Assembly (NCBI GenBank): GCA_046462535.1
Contig: JBKGVF010000010.1
Span: forward strand, 107,726-171,725
DNA: 64,000 nt
DNA from: JAAZCI01 sp046462535
Lineage (GTDB): Bacteria; Pseudomonadota; Gammaproteobacteria; Cardiobacteriales; Wohlfahrtiimonadaceae
Direction of reading: 5' to 3'
Position 1 is the first letter of the stretch. Each line of letters begins with the position of its first letter. The notes under the pieces were generated by a model that saw only the letters and a list, made by a program, of their open reading frames with translations, was not told the origin of the DNA and searched no databases. This document shows positions 17,075 through 26,005 of the stretch, piece by piece. Made by a program: the position numbers and the translations under genes.

Positions 17075-17391
17075 TAATCCTCCCTATTAGGACCAAAAAG
17101 TAAATAGATGCTTTCAAGAAGCGTTCTTACCTTCGGATCTTCTACCCGGTAGTAGATACGGCGTCCATCACGACGGGTCTCCACTAGACCATCATTACGC
17201 AAAACTGCTAACTGCTGTGATAATGTCGGTTGATAGATCCCTGTTAAATGCTCCAATTCACTGACGGAGTGCTCCCCTTGACAGAGATAGCAGATCAACA
17301 ATAGTCGATCCTCATTACCAAATTTTTTCAAAAACTCGGTTGCCTCAAGAGCGCTACGCTTCATTGCCTCAATATCGAAATCTTTCTCCAT
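17074..17391 (-). CDS. ArsR-family regulator, BigR/YgaV-like persulfide sensor
   Basis: A 105-residue winged-helix repressor. The recognition region SELEHLTGIYQPTLSQQLAV and wing RRDGRRIYYRVED are typical. It leads an operon with two YeeE-type genes, which is the context of BigR/SqrR regulators that sense reactive sulfur species. Those proteins use a proximal Cys in the LLLxCxLxxGE segment, which here is C34, plus a distal C-terminal Cys. The distal one is missing (the tail reads ESIYLLFGPN), while a second Cys, C37, lies next to the first. Sensing, if present, may therefore use a C34/C37 pair. Confidence 0.8.
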   Translation of the reverse strand: MEKDFDIEAMKRSALEATEFLKKFGNEDRLLLICYLCQGEHSVSELEHLTGIYQPTLSQQLAVLRNDGLVETRRDGRRIYYRVEDPKVRTLLESIYLLFGPNRED

Positions 17392-17660
17392 TTCATTCTC
17401 CTTACCTATTCGATTATAGAATCTTGAAACTCGCCTCTAACTTTCTCTTTAATACGTGAGCTACTCCAACTACGTTTAATAGATTATAAAAAGATAGATT
17501 AATATAAGCGATAAACCATAATAACTACAGTTTTTATTTTCTTAGCCAATTAAATATATAATACCAGCAATATGCTAGATTAAATTAAACTGCTCACAAA
17601 GATCTAAGTCAACAGCTCCTAATAGATTAACGCTTTAATAAAATAAAGGTGTAGTTATTT

Positions 17661-18098
17661 ATGAAAATATTGATCCAAAGAGTCTCTTCCGCAGAAGTTT
17701 CCGTAAGTGATGAAATTATCGGTAAAATTGAAGATGGAATCGTAGCATTTATTGCAATAGAGCCAGAAGATGATGAGGCTATTGTTAAAAAAATGATCGA
17801 TCGATTATTGAACTATCGAGTCTTTAGTGATCCTCAAGGTCGTATGAATCACTCACTTCTAGATATTAAAGGGGAGCTACTGCTTATCTCTCAATTTACT
17901 CTAGCCGCCGATACTAGCAGAGGACGACGCGCTAGCTTTACAACTGCTGCTCCCCCTAAATTGGCTGAGAAGCTCTATAATCTCGCAATCGATTATGCTA
18001 AAGAGAGTTCACTGACCATAGCGACAGGTCGCTTTGGCGCAGATATGAAGGTCTCCTTAACTAATGATGGCCCGGTTACTTTTCTATTAGAGTCATAA
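17661..18098 (+). CDS. dtd: D-aminoacyl-tRNA deacylase
   Basis: 145 residues, normal length. DTD removes D-amino acids from mischarged tRNA. The conserved SQFTLAADTSRGRRASF motif (with the Ser-Gln-x-Thr core) and the C-terminal TNDGPVTFLLES motif with the cross-subunit Gly-cisPro are intact. It stands alone, with a 260-base AT-rich gap upstream and only 7 bases to the converging smc stop. Confidence 0.95.
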   Translation: MKILIQRVSSAEVSVSDEIIGKIEDGIVAFIAIEPEDDEAIVKKMIDRLLNYRVFSDPQGRMNHSLLDIKGELLLISQFTLAADTSRGRRASFTTAAPPKLAEKLYNLAIDYAKESSLTIATGRFGADMKVSLTNDGPVTFLLES

Positions 18099-18105
18099 TT
18101 CATCT

Positions 18106-21100
18106 CTATTCAGAATATCTCAATGCCTCTTCTAAGTTGACTGACACCAATCGTGAAACACCCGGTTCTGCCATTGTCACCCCAATTAAGGCATCAGAGA
18201 TACTCATAGTATTTTTATTGTGAGTGATGAAGATAAATTGCACTTTTTCACTCATACTATTTAACAGTCGCCCTAGACGATGTACATTCGCCTCATCTAA
18301 TGGGGCATCTACCTCATCTAACATGCAGAATGGGGCTGGATTTAGATTGAAGATCGAGAAGATCAGGGCCATAGCAGTCAATGCCTTTTCACCCCCTGAA
18401 AGTAGGTGAATTGTCCCCGGTCGCTTACCAGGTGGGTGAGCAATAATATTCACACCACTTAATAATTCATCGCTCTCAGTTAACTCTAAGTGGGCGTTGC
18501 CACCCCCAAACAGCTTTGGAAAGAGCTCCCTAAACCCACTATTGACGGCATTAAAGGTCTCCATAAAGCGTTCTTTTGTCTCCCGATCAATCTTGGCTAT
18601 CGCTTCCTCTAAAGAGGCTAGGGCTTCATTAAGATCAGCATCCTGCTTATCGAGATACTCTTTTCGCTCTTTAAGTTGACGCGCCTCCTCAATTGCCACC
18701 AGATTGACTGCTCCTAACGCCTTAATCTCATTAACAACCTCCTTAAGCTTCACCCTAAGTGGAGCAATGGAGAGGGGTTTTAGATGATTACACCTCTCCT
18801 TGAGAGTCTGCTTCTCCTCAGCATTTAAATTATAGAGCAATGTCTGCCACCTCTCCTCTACAAGCTCAAGCTTTGTCTTTAAAGCTTGCTCCTTTAGGGC
18901 ATAATTTTGAATTCTCTCCCGTTCACTCTCTAGATGTTTTCCATATCGCTTTTGACGCTCTTCACACTCCTCGATCTCTCTCTGTAAGCTCTGCAAAGAG
19001 GCTTCTGCCGCTAAAGCTTCCTCTTCAATTAAGGTAAGCTCCTGTTGCGCTTCGATAAGTGCCTCTTCCTTCTCTTTAAGATACTCTACATCGCTTGAGT
19101 TCTCTCGTTGACTCCGCTTTTTTAGGCGGGTTAGCTCCTCTTTGCGCTTCTTAAGATTATCCTCTAACTGCTCGATCTTAAAATTGAGCTGCTGTAGCTG
19201 CTGCCCCCTCTCTTTACTCGCCCTATCAACCCTTTGGTAATACTCCTTACCTCTATTCAGCTGCTCTTTCACCTCCGCTAACTGCTCTGTAGCAGCTTCG
19301 ATCTGCTCCTCTACCATCTCCTCTTCAACAGCTATGAGCGTAAGCTGCTCTTCAAGCTGGGCAACACTCCCCTCTAGTCGTACTCTCTCTTTTTCTCGAT
19401 CACTCTCCACCTTACTTTCAGTGAGCTTTTGTGCTTCATGATGTTTAATCTCTAACTCTGCCAAAGCTAATGCTCGCTCCGCATCATGAAATGCCTCTTG
19501 AGACATCTCGATTGCCTCTTCTGTAATCATCTTCTCCCGTATCAATCGATCCCCTTCGGTACGAAGCTCTTTCTGCTGCTCGATAATCTTTAATAACTGC
19601 TCCTTTAGTGCCTGATGCTCATCTAATAGCTGCTGATGGCGAGCCTCTTCAGTAAAGTGACTCTCCTTCTGATACCGGTCTCGATAATAGATCTGCCAAT
19701 CAATACCAAAAAGATCCCCCGCCTGAGTTACTAAAATTTCATGAGGTCGCAGTGAGGCACGAAGGGTAGGAATCTGAGCTATCTCCTCATCAGTAACGGT
19801 ATAAACATGCCCTAACAGACTATGAAGGGAGTGATCACTTTTAAGGTGATAGCCTAACTGGTTAGGAGCATAAGAGCCCCCCCTCTCTGTTAAATGGATT
19901 CCACTCTCTTGACTCTGCTCGAGAGACTCCTCTCTAATCTCTAAAGAGAGCCAACGCTCTAATAGGTGATCAAATGCCCGGCTCCACTCCTCATCAATAA
20001 CTAAACATTGATGAAGTGGATTCTCTGCTTCAATAGATCGACTCGCCCTTAACTCTGCTAACGTCGCTAATTGACCCTCTACCGCTGAGATATTCTGCTC
20101 TAATTGAGCACGTTTCATCTCACTCTCTTGATAACGTTTTTGATGCACTAACGACTGCTCTTGAAGAGTACTCGATTGTTGAGTGAGTTCTAATAGCTCG
20201 ACCCTCTCCCCCTCTACCTTCTCTGTTAGCATGACCAGCATCTCTTTATCAATCGCCTGCTCTTCTATACACTCCTTAGAACTCCTCTGAGATCTTAAGC
20301 GCAGTAGTTGCTCCTGTAGAATACGCAACTCCCCCTCTAGACCCCGTTCATCGGCCTTAAGAGTATGCTTCTTCTGCTGCAACATCTGCAATCCTTGCTC
20401 CTCTCTTATCAAGGCCTCCTCTAACGGGAATAGTGCCTCTTGAGCAACCATTACCTGAACCTCACACTCCTCAAGCTGAAGCCTCTGCTCCTCCTGTTGG
20501 GTTTTAAGCTGGCTAAGGACCTTCCCCTCTTCTGAAATCTCTTCCGTTAGATGCTCAATCTCCTGTAGCCACTCCTGCTGCTGTGCCTGCTGCTGCTCCT
20601 GTAAGCTCTTTGTAAGGGTAATCTTATGGGTTAATGTGGTTATCTGCTCCTTTAATTGATAGTAAGCACCACGAATCTTTTTAGTCGCTCTCTCCTGCTC
20701 TTTAATAGCCCCTCGTTTTTGATGCAACTCCTCTACCGCAGAGTTATATCCCTCTACAATCTCCTCGAGCTCCTTCCCCGCTTCAGCACCTATGCTCTCA
20801 AGTCTACTCAACTCCTCCTGTAGCTGGGTCCGTTCTGTATAGATAATTTGGTAGTTAAGCTCTCGCTCCTCCATCTTCAAGGTCTGATACTGTTGAGCCC
20901 GCTCCGCTTGCCCTTTCAAATGCTCAAACTGCGTATTAAGCTCAATTCGAATATCGGTCAAACGGCTAAGATTATCACGGGTATTATTAATTCTACGCTC
21001 CGTCTCCCGCCGCTGTTCTTTATATTTTGAGATATTTGCAGCTTCTTCAAAAAAGATACGTAGCTCATCAGGCTTTGATTCAACAATACGTGAGATCATC

Positions 21101-21540
21101 CCCTGTTCAATAATGGCATATGATCGAGGCCCTAAGCCGGTACCCATAAAAATATCAGTAATATCTCTTCGCCGACAACGGCTACCATTGAGAAAATATT
21201 GACTTCGACCTTCACGATCTAACAATCGACGAATACTAATCTCACTAAAGGCAGCCCATTTCCCCCCTAGCTCCCCCTTACGATTATCAAATACAAGCTC
21301 AATAGTTGCCATACCTGCGGGTTTTCTATGGGCTGATCCGTTAAAGATGACATCACTCATCGACTCCCCTCGCAGCTGCTTAGCTGACGACTCTCCCATG
21401 ACCCAGCGAACCGCATCGATAATATTAGATTTTCCACACCCATTAGGGCCAACAATACCATTTAAACGCCCCGTCAAATGGAAGGTGGTAGGGTCGACAA
21501 AGGATTTAAATCCCACTAGCTTTACACGACTTAAACGCAA
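18106..21540 (-). CDS. smc: Chromosome segregation ATPase SMC
   Basis: A 1144-residue condensin subunit. Walker A (GPNGCGKSN) is at about residues 31-39. Two long coiled coils rich in Glu, Gln and Leu flank a hinge near residues 490-640. The ABC signature LLSGGEKALTAMA and Walker B FCMLDEVDAPLDE lie near the C-terminus. Length fits bacterial SMC. The start codon is TTG (21540), with AGGAG 6-7 bases upstream; no better start precedes the conserved first residues MRLSRVKLVGFKSF. scpA/scpB are not in the window. The gene converges with dtd. Confidence 0.95.
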   Translation of the reverse strand: MRLSRVKLVGFKSFVDPTTFHLTGRLNGIVGPNGCGKSNIIDAVRWVMGESSAKQLRGESMSDVIFNGSAHRKPAGMATIELVFDNRKGELGGKWAAFSEISIRRLLDREGRSQYFLNGSRCRRRDITDIFMGTGLGPRSYAIIEQGMISRIVESKPDELRIFFEEAANISKYKEQRRETERRINNTRDNLSRLTDIRIELNTQFEHLKGQAERAQQYQTLKMEERELNYQIIYTERTQLQEELSRLESIGAEAGKELEEIVEGYNSAVEELHQKRGAIKEQERATKKIRGAYYQLKEQITTLTHKITLTKSLQEQQQAQQQEWLQEIEHLTEEISEEGKVLSQLKTQQEEQRLQLEECEVQVMVAQEALFPLEEALIREEQGLQMLQQKKHTLKADERGLEGELRILQEQLLRLRSQRSSKECIEEQAIDKEMLVMLTEKVEGERVELLELTQQSSTLQEQSLVHQKRYQESEMKRAQLEQNISAVEGQLATLAELRASRSIEAENPLHQCLVIDEEWSRAFDHLLERWLSLEIREESLEQSQESGIHLTERGGSYAPNQLGYHLKSDHSLHSLLGHVYTVTDEEIAQIPTLRASLRPHEILVTQAGDLFGIDWQIYYRDRYQKESHFTEEARHQQLLDEHQALKEQLLKIIEQQKELRTEGDRLIREKMITEEAIEMSQEAFHDAERALALAELEIKHHEAQKLTESKVESDREKERVRLEGSVAQLEEQLTLIAVEEEMVEEQIEAATEQLAEVKEQLNRGKEYYQRVDRASKERGQQLQQLNFKIEQLEDNLKKRKEELTRLKKRSQRENSSDVEYLKEKEEALIEAQQELTLIEEEALAAEASLQSLQREIEECEERQKRYGKHLESERERIQNYALKEQALKTKLELVEERWQTLLYNLNAEEKQTLKERCNHLKPLSIAPLRVKLKEVVNEIKALGAVNLVAIEEARQLKERKEYLDKQDADLNEALASLEEAIAKIDRETKERFMETFNAVNSGFRELFPKLFGGGNAHLELTESDELLSGVNIIAHPPGKRPGTIHLLSGGEKALTAMALIFSIFNLNPAPFCMLDEVDAPLDEANVHRLGRLLNSMSEKVQFIFITHNKNTMSISDALIGVTMAEPGVSRLVSVNLEEALRYSE

Positions 21541-21652
21541 TCTTCTCTCCTATAGGAGTCTATATTAATAAATCTCATAATCTACTGATTAGGGTAATCA
21601 GCCCAATTTTAAGCAGAATAAAATAGCATTTTTCTACTCTTTTCTGTAGCTT

Positions 21653-22774
21653 TTACCTCTTCCCATTACATAAACTAAAAGGGATAAAGAGGGAGAGTAA
21701 ATCAACAATCGGTTTCGGTTTCGGCAGTGCATCAGCTGCCTCCATGGTAATAAAATCACCTGTAGCATAATGTGTTACAACTCTATTTAGATCTTCATCC
21801 TTTAGAGTAATGATGACTGGTATTGCCGCTAAAGTATAATGTGAAAATCGATGTTTAAATTCCGCTAACTGCTCTATATTTATTGGATCAATCTGTAAGG
21901 AGTCGTAATAATCTAATAAAAGATGCTCCCTCTCTAATTCAGGGAGAGTATATAGATTACGCCATACTCCTTTCGACTCACGCCGTTTAAGAAAAACTCT
22001 TCCCTCTTCACTCTTAAAGATAAGCAGCCAAACCTCTTTTGTAGGATGCCGTCTTTTTTGGGCAGGTCGCGGCAATTCTGACACCTGATTAAACTTATAG
22101 GCCGTACAATAGGAGGAGAAAAAACACTCTTGACACAGAGGGGAACGCGTACAGAGTGTAGCACCAAAATCCATAATTGCCTGTGTATAATCTGCCGGCT
22201 GCTCTTTCGATGCGATCTTATCGGCATAAGGCTGTAATACTCTATCAAGACGATTTCTTGGAGCGACCACTCCCAATATCCTCGATAAGACTCGCCGCAC
22301 ATTGCCATCTAAAATAGCATATGGAAGATTATATCCTTGGGACAAAATTGCTGCTGCTGTGGTTGGCCCAATCCCTTTAAGTTGAATCAATTGACTATAC
22401 TCACGTGGGATAATTCCTCCATATTCGGCTACAATTACTTTCGCTGTATGGTGCAAATTACGTGCTCGAGAGTAGTAGCCTAATCCCTCCCATAACTTTA
22501 GCACCTCCTCCTCATCCCCTTTTGCTAGCGCCTCAATAGTTGGAAAGTGCTCCATAAAACGATGAAAATAATCTAATACGGTAATAACCTGAGTCTGCTG
22601 AAGCATAATCTCTGAAACCCAAATACGATAGAGATTGATAGCCTCCGTATATGACGATTGAGGTTTCCAAGGTAAGTTATGACGCCCATTTACTTGAAAC
22701 CACTTTAATAATTTTTCACGAAATAGATTCCCCTTCTCTTCACTGTAGGGTTCAAGCAGATACTCTTGTGTCAT
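21653..22774 (-). CDS. mutY: A/G-specific adenine glycosylase MutY
   Basis: MutY removes adenine paired with 8-oxoguanine. In 373 residues it has the helix-hairpin-helix LKGIGPTTAAAI, the catalytic Asp in ILDGNVRRVLSR, the 4Fe-4S cluster Cys with C-x6-C-x2-C-x5-C spacing near residue 210, and a C-terminal NUDIX-like 8-oxoG recognition domain (from about 245). A mutT-type gene for the same oxidised-guanine pathway is also in the window, far away. It is a single gene between smc and an SDR gene. Confidence 0.95.
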   Translation of the reverse strand: MTQEYLLEPYSEEKGNLFREKLLKWFQVNGRHNLPWKPQSSYTEAINLYRIWVSEIMLQQTQVITVLDYFHRFMEHFPTIEALAKGDEEEVLKLWEGLGYYSRARNLHHTAKVIVAEYGGIIPREYSQLIQLKGIGPTTAAAILSQGYNLPYAILDGNVRRVLSRILGVVAPRNRLDRVLQPYADKIASKEQPADYTQAIMDFGATLCTRSPLCQECFFSSYCTAYKFNQVSELPRPAQKRRHPTKEVWLLIFKSEEGRVFLKRRESKGVWRNLYTLPELEREHLLLDYYDSLQIDPINIEQLAEFKHRFSHYTLAAIPVIITLKDEDLNRVVTHYATGDFITMEAADALPKPKPIVDLLSLFIPFSLCNGKR

Positions 22775-22830
22775 AGCTCCTCAGATTGATTCTTTACTTT
22801 ATCCTAACTAAAACGATACTAATAAAAAAA

Positions 22831-22848
22831 GCGCCCCTAGTGGGACGC
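22831..22848 (-). terminator. Terminator downstream of the SDR gene
   Basis: A 7-bp stem with one mismatch (GCGCCCC/GGGACGC) and a 4-base loop; on the minus strand it is followed by seven T, so it should end the SDR transcript that starts at 23631. Confidence 0.65.
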
Positions 22849-22875
22849 TCTCAATTATATTCGATTATCGTAAAT

Positions 22876-23631
22876 TTAGATAATTGCTTCTGGGGATTCT
22901 GGCAAAATCTGCCCACCATCCACAATAATCGTCTGTCCTGTAATAAATGATGCCTCTTTAGATGCTAAGAAGCATGCAGCATATCCTATATCTTCCGGTG
23001 TACCGAGTTTATGTGTAGGAATAATCGCTCTCTGTTGCGCTAGATACTCCTCACCTTGTGCCTTTAAGCCATCAGTAAGGATATTTCCTGGCATAACGGC
23101 ATTAACTGTGATGCCATAATTTGCATACTCTAGGGCAGCACTACGCATAAATCCTAACTGAGCCGCCTTACTTGCACCATAGTGGGACCAGCCAGGAAAA
23201 CCGGTAATCGCTCCTGTAATTGAAGAGGTAATGACAACACGACCATAATTATTTTTCTTCATAGCATTCAGTGCAGCCTGTACTACAAAGAAAGTTCCTT
23301 TGACATTGATATTATGCATCTGATCCCAATCTGCTTCTGTCATCTCCTCTAAGGTTGCCTGTGGGAAGATTCCAGTATTGGAGCAGAGAATATCTAAACG
23401 ACCATACTCTTCAACAATATCCGCTACAACTTTTTGTGCGCCGGCTTGATCGGTTACATCGAGCTTAACAAAGAGACCATCTAACTCTTTAGCGGTAGCT
23501 TCTCCATTCTGCTCATCGATATCCGCAATAACTACTTTAGCGCCTGCCTTAGCAATAATAGTTGCAATACCTTTACCAATTCCATTAGCGCCGCCAGTAA
23601 CTAATGCAATCTGCTCATTTAATTTAAACAT
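22876..23631 (-). CDS. Short-chain dehydrogenase/reductase (FabG-like)
   Basis: A classical SDR of 251 residues. The NAD(P)-binding TGGANGIG is at 13-20, the Asp at the end of beta-2 (VVIADID) suggests NAD preference, and the catalytic Ser/Tyr/Lys appear in TSSITGA and YGASKAAQ. The usual NNAG motif is SNTG here. C-terminal FITGQTIIVDGG is typical. The substrate cannot be deduced; FabG, UcpA or acetoin/diol-type reductases are all possible. It is a single gene with AGGAG before the ATG and a terminator downstream. Confidence 0.85.
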   Translation of the reverse strand: MFKLNEQIALVTGGANGIGKGIATIIAKAGAKVVIADIDEQNGEATAKELDGLFVKLDVTDQAGAQKVVADIVEEYGRLDILCSNTGIFPQATLEEMTEADWDQMHNINVKGTFFVVQAALNAMKKNNYGRVVITSSITGAITGFPGWSHYGASKAAQLGFMRSAALEYANYGITVNAVMPGNILTDGLKAQGEEYLAQQRAIIPTHKLGTPEDIGYAACFLASKEASFITGQTIIVDGGQILPESPEAII

Positions 23632-23781
23632 AAATGACTCCTTTCTACTTATGAGTGATATACAATGCCAGCTCTTTCAATAAAAACGGCTAGCATCACA
23701 CAGACTATTATCACCTACTCAGTCGGTTATTACCATGATATATATCATAACCAATAGTTATAACTTATTGAATATAAGCCT

Positions 23782-25152
23782 TTAACCTATTCGATACTGC
23801 TTAACACGATAGCCTATATAGAGAATACCAATCCAAAGTGGTATCACATAAGCCGCCCAGCGCATACTCTCCATTTGGGTCATAACCATTAATAACATTC
23901 CCAAAAATAGAAGACTAATTATATTACTAATGGGATAGAAAGGGGCTTTATAACTTAACTCACTCTCTTTATGCGCCTTTCTAAATCTATACTGCACAAT
24001 AACAATTAAGCCCCAGGTAATAGTTGCTGCAGCAGTGGCTAAAGACATAATCCGCATGAAAGCACCATCCGGAACAAGGAAATTTATAATGACAGCCGTT
24101 AACGTACATAATGATGAGAAGAGAATGGCGATATAGGGCGCATGACTACGATTAAGCTTTAAAAAAAGTTTCGGTGCATTCCCTTGCTCTGCCAAACCAT
24201 AAAGCATTCGACCATTGCTATAGATCCCGCTGTTATATACAGAGATCGCTGCAGAGAGCACCACAATATTGAAGAATGTCTCAGGAATATTAATTGCACC
24301 CCATGGGGTATCAATAACGCCAATGCCAAGTTTTTGAAAGATCATGACAAATGGACTTCCATCCACCCCTAACGTATTCCACGGCACTAATATCATAATG
24401 ATAGCTAATGAGAGTACATAGAAGAGTAGAATACGCCAAATCACCTGCTTAATTGCTTTAGGAATACTCTCTTTAGGATTATCAGCTTCTGCTGCTGTGA
24501 TCCCAATCAGCTCTGTTCCACCAAATGAGAACATCACCACCACTAAAGCTGGAAGATAAGCGGTCAATTGATCCAGCGGAAAAAAGCCCCCATGTTGCCA
24601 TAAATTAGCGACAGATGCCCCCTCCGTACCGGTAACAATAAGTAGTGAGCCTAGGGCAATCAACGCAATAATCGCCAAGACCTTAATTAAGGCAAACCAA
24701 AATTCAAACTCACCATAGATTTTAATGGAGAATAGATTCAATATAGTGATGCTGACTAGAACGATTAATGAGGTTACCCATAGTGGAATCTCTGGTAACC
24801 ATAATTGAATATAGATCCCTACTACAGAAAGCTCTGCCATACTCACCAAAATATAGAGGAACCAATAATTCCATCCTGCCAAAAAACCAGGGAAATCGCC
24901 CCAATACTTATAAGAGAAGTAGCTAAATGCACCTGCTACCGGCTCATGGGTCGACATCTCCCCTAACATTGACATTATGAGATAGATAACTCCTCCCCCC
25001 ACTAGATAGGCAAGTAAAATTGCAGGACCTGCTAGCGCTATGGATTCTGCTGAACCATAAAAGAGCCCGGTGCCAATTGCACCTCCTAGCGCGATCATCT
25101 GTATGTGACGGTTTTTTAACCCCCGTTGTAACTTCTCTTCTTCCTTTTTCAC
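23782..25152 (-). CDS. Amino-acid permease of the AroP/PheP type
   Basis: A 456-residue APC-superfamily transporter with 12 predicted helices. The family opening LKNRHIQMIALGGAIGTGLF, the EPVAGAFSYFSYKYWG loop, GWNYW and MFSFGGTELIGITAAEADNP closely resemble aromatic amino-acid permeases AroP and PheP, so Phe/Tyr/Trp import is the best guess; ProY-like specificity cannot be excluded. The start is a GTG (25152), which gives the expected N-terminal tail. It is a single gene. Confidence 0.85.
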   Translation of the reverse strand: MKKEEEKLQRGLKNRHIQMIALGGAIGTGLFYGSAESIALAGPAILLAYLVGGGVIYLIMSMLGEMSTHEPVAGAFSYFSYKYWGDFPGFLAGWNYWFLYILVSMAELSVVGIYIQLWLPEIPLWVTSLIVLVSITILNLFSIKIYGEFEFWFALIKVLAIIALIALGSLLIVTGTEGASVANLWQHGGFFPLDQLTAYLPALVVVMFSFGGTELIGITAAEADNPKESIPKAIKQVIWRILLFYVLSLAIIMILVPWNTLGVDGSPFVMIFQKLGIGVIDTPWGAINIPETFFNIVVLSAAISVYNSGIYSNGRMLYGLAEQGNAPKLFLKLNRSHAPYIAILFSSLCTLTAVIINFLVPDGAFMRIMSLATAAATITWGLIVIVQYRFRKAHKESELSYKAPFYPISNIISLLFLGMLLMVMTQMESMRWAAYVIPLWIGILYIGYRVKQYRIG

Positions 25153-25367
25153 ACCACACCTATCTAAAAGATTAATAAATTCATACTTATTACAGCCATA
25201 AAAGTATACTACATCACCTAATAATCGCAGGGATATTCCACCCTCTTGTGATCGTACCCTCCTTTTATAATTAGGTATGTTACTATTGAACGTATCTTTT
25301 AAGGGGCAACCTATTTACAATTTATAAGTCGCCCCTCTAATGTTGAGTAACCAGAGAGTATATATCT

Positions 25368-25577
25368 ATGAAAGTTAAGAGAAGATTAAAACTACTGATT
25401 GCTGGCACAGCCATGCTCTTTACTTTAAATGGTTGTGGTACCGTTTATGGAGGTGCAGCTGGTGCTGGAATTGGCGCTATAGCTGGTGGAAGTGTAGGGA
25501 CCGCAGCATTAGCTGGTGCAACAATTGGACTCTTGGTCCATGATATCCCTACCCGATTTGCAGATGTACGCTTCTAA
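25368..25577 (+). CDS. Small glycine-zipper lipoprotein
   Basis: 69 residues. A lipoprotein signal peptide ends in the lipobox LNGC (Cys 23), and the mature part is a Gly/Ala-rich zipper (GGAAGAGIGAIAGGSVGTAAL) of the sort that packs in membranes, then a short tail. Related small lipoproteins sit in the outer membrane of many proteobacteria. A second glycine-zipper lipoprotein follows 98 bases later, so they may be an expanded pair. Function unknown. Confidence 0.7.
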   Translation: MKVKRRLKLLIAGTAMLFTLNGCGTVYGGAAGAGIGAIAGGSVGTAALAGATIGLLVHDIPTRFADVRF

Positions 25578-25675
25578 TGTAAAAGCAAATATAGAGAACA
25601 GGTTATAACCGATTAACTTCAATGATAAGCCTACTGAGAAGTGGCTAAACCATATCTTATTCTTAGGAGAATACC

Positions 25676-25930
25676 ATGAAAAAGTTAGTTGCAATGAGCT
25701 CATTACTACTACTTCTTTCCGCATGCAATAGTACCGGCGGCCCAAACTTAACAAGCACGCAAAAGGCAGCTATTACAGGTGCCGCAGTCGGCGCTGGAGT
25801 CGGCGCACTATCGAACTCTAAAAAGAGAGGTAAAGGTGCCGTAATCGGAGCTGCAGCAGGTGGAATTATTGGTGGGGCTGCAGCAAAATATGGGGAAGAT
25901 CAAGCCCGTCCCCGCCAACAATATTACTAG
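25676..25930 (+). CDS. Glycine-zipper lipoprotein
   Basis: 84 residues with a lipoprotein signal peptide ending in LLSAC (Cys 17) and a glycine-zipper region (ITGAAVGAGVGALS ... GAVIGAAAGGIIGGAAA) in the second half. AGGAG sits 7 bases before the ATG. It resembles YMGG-/glycine-zipper (SmpA/OsmB/17 kDa-antigen-like) proteins. It is followed by a strong terminator, so it likely ends the two-lipoprotein unit. Role unknown, presumably envelope. Confidence 0.75.
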   Translation: MKKLVAMSSLLLLLSACNSTGGPNLTSTQKAAITGAAVGAGVGALSNSKKRGKGAVIGAAAGGIIGGAAAKYGEDQARPRQQYY

Positions 25931-25961
25931 TGGTATAGTATATTCAGCCAAAATATAGAGA

Positions 25962-25987
25962 AAGCTCGATCTATTGTGATCGAGCTT
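25962..25987 (+). terminator. Strong intrinsic terminator
   Basis: A 10-bp stem (AAGCTCGATC/GATCGAGCTT) with a 6-base loop followed by six T, between the glycine-zipper lipoprotein gene and the converging HDAC-like gene; palindromic enough to work both ways. Confidence 0.85.
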
Positions 25988-26005
25988 TTTTCATTCTAAG
26001 AGTCG

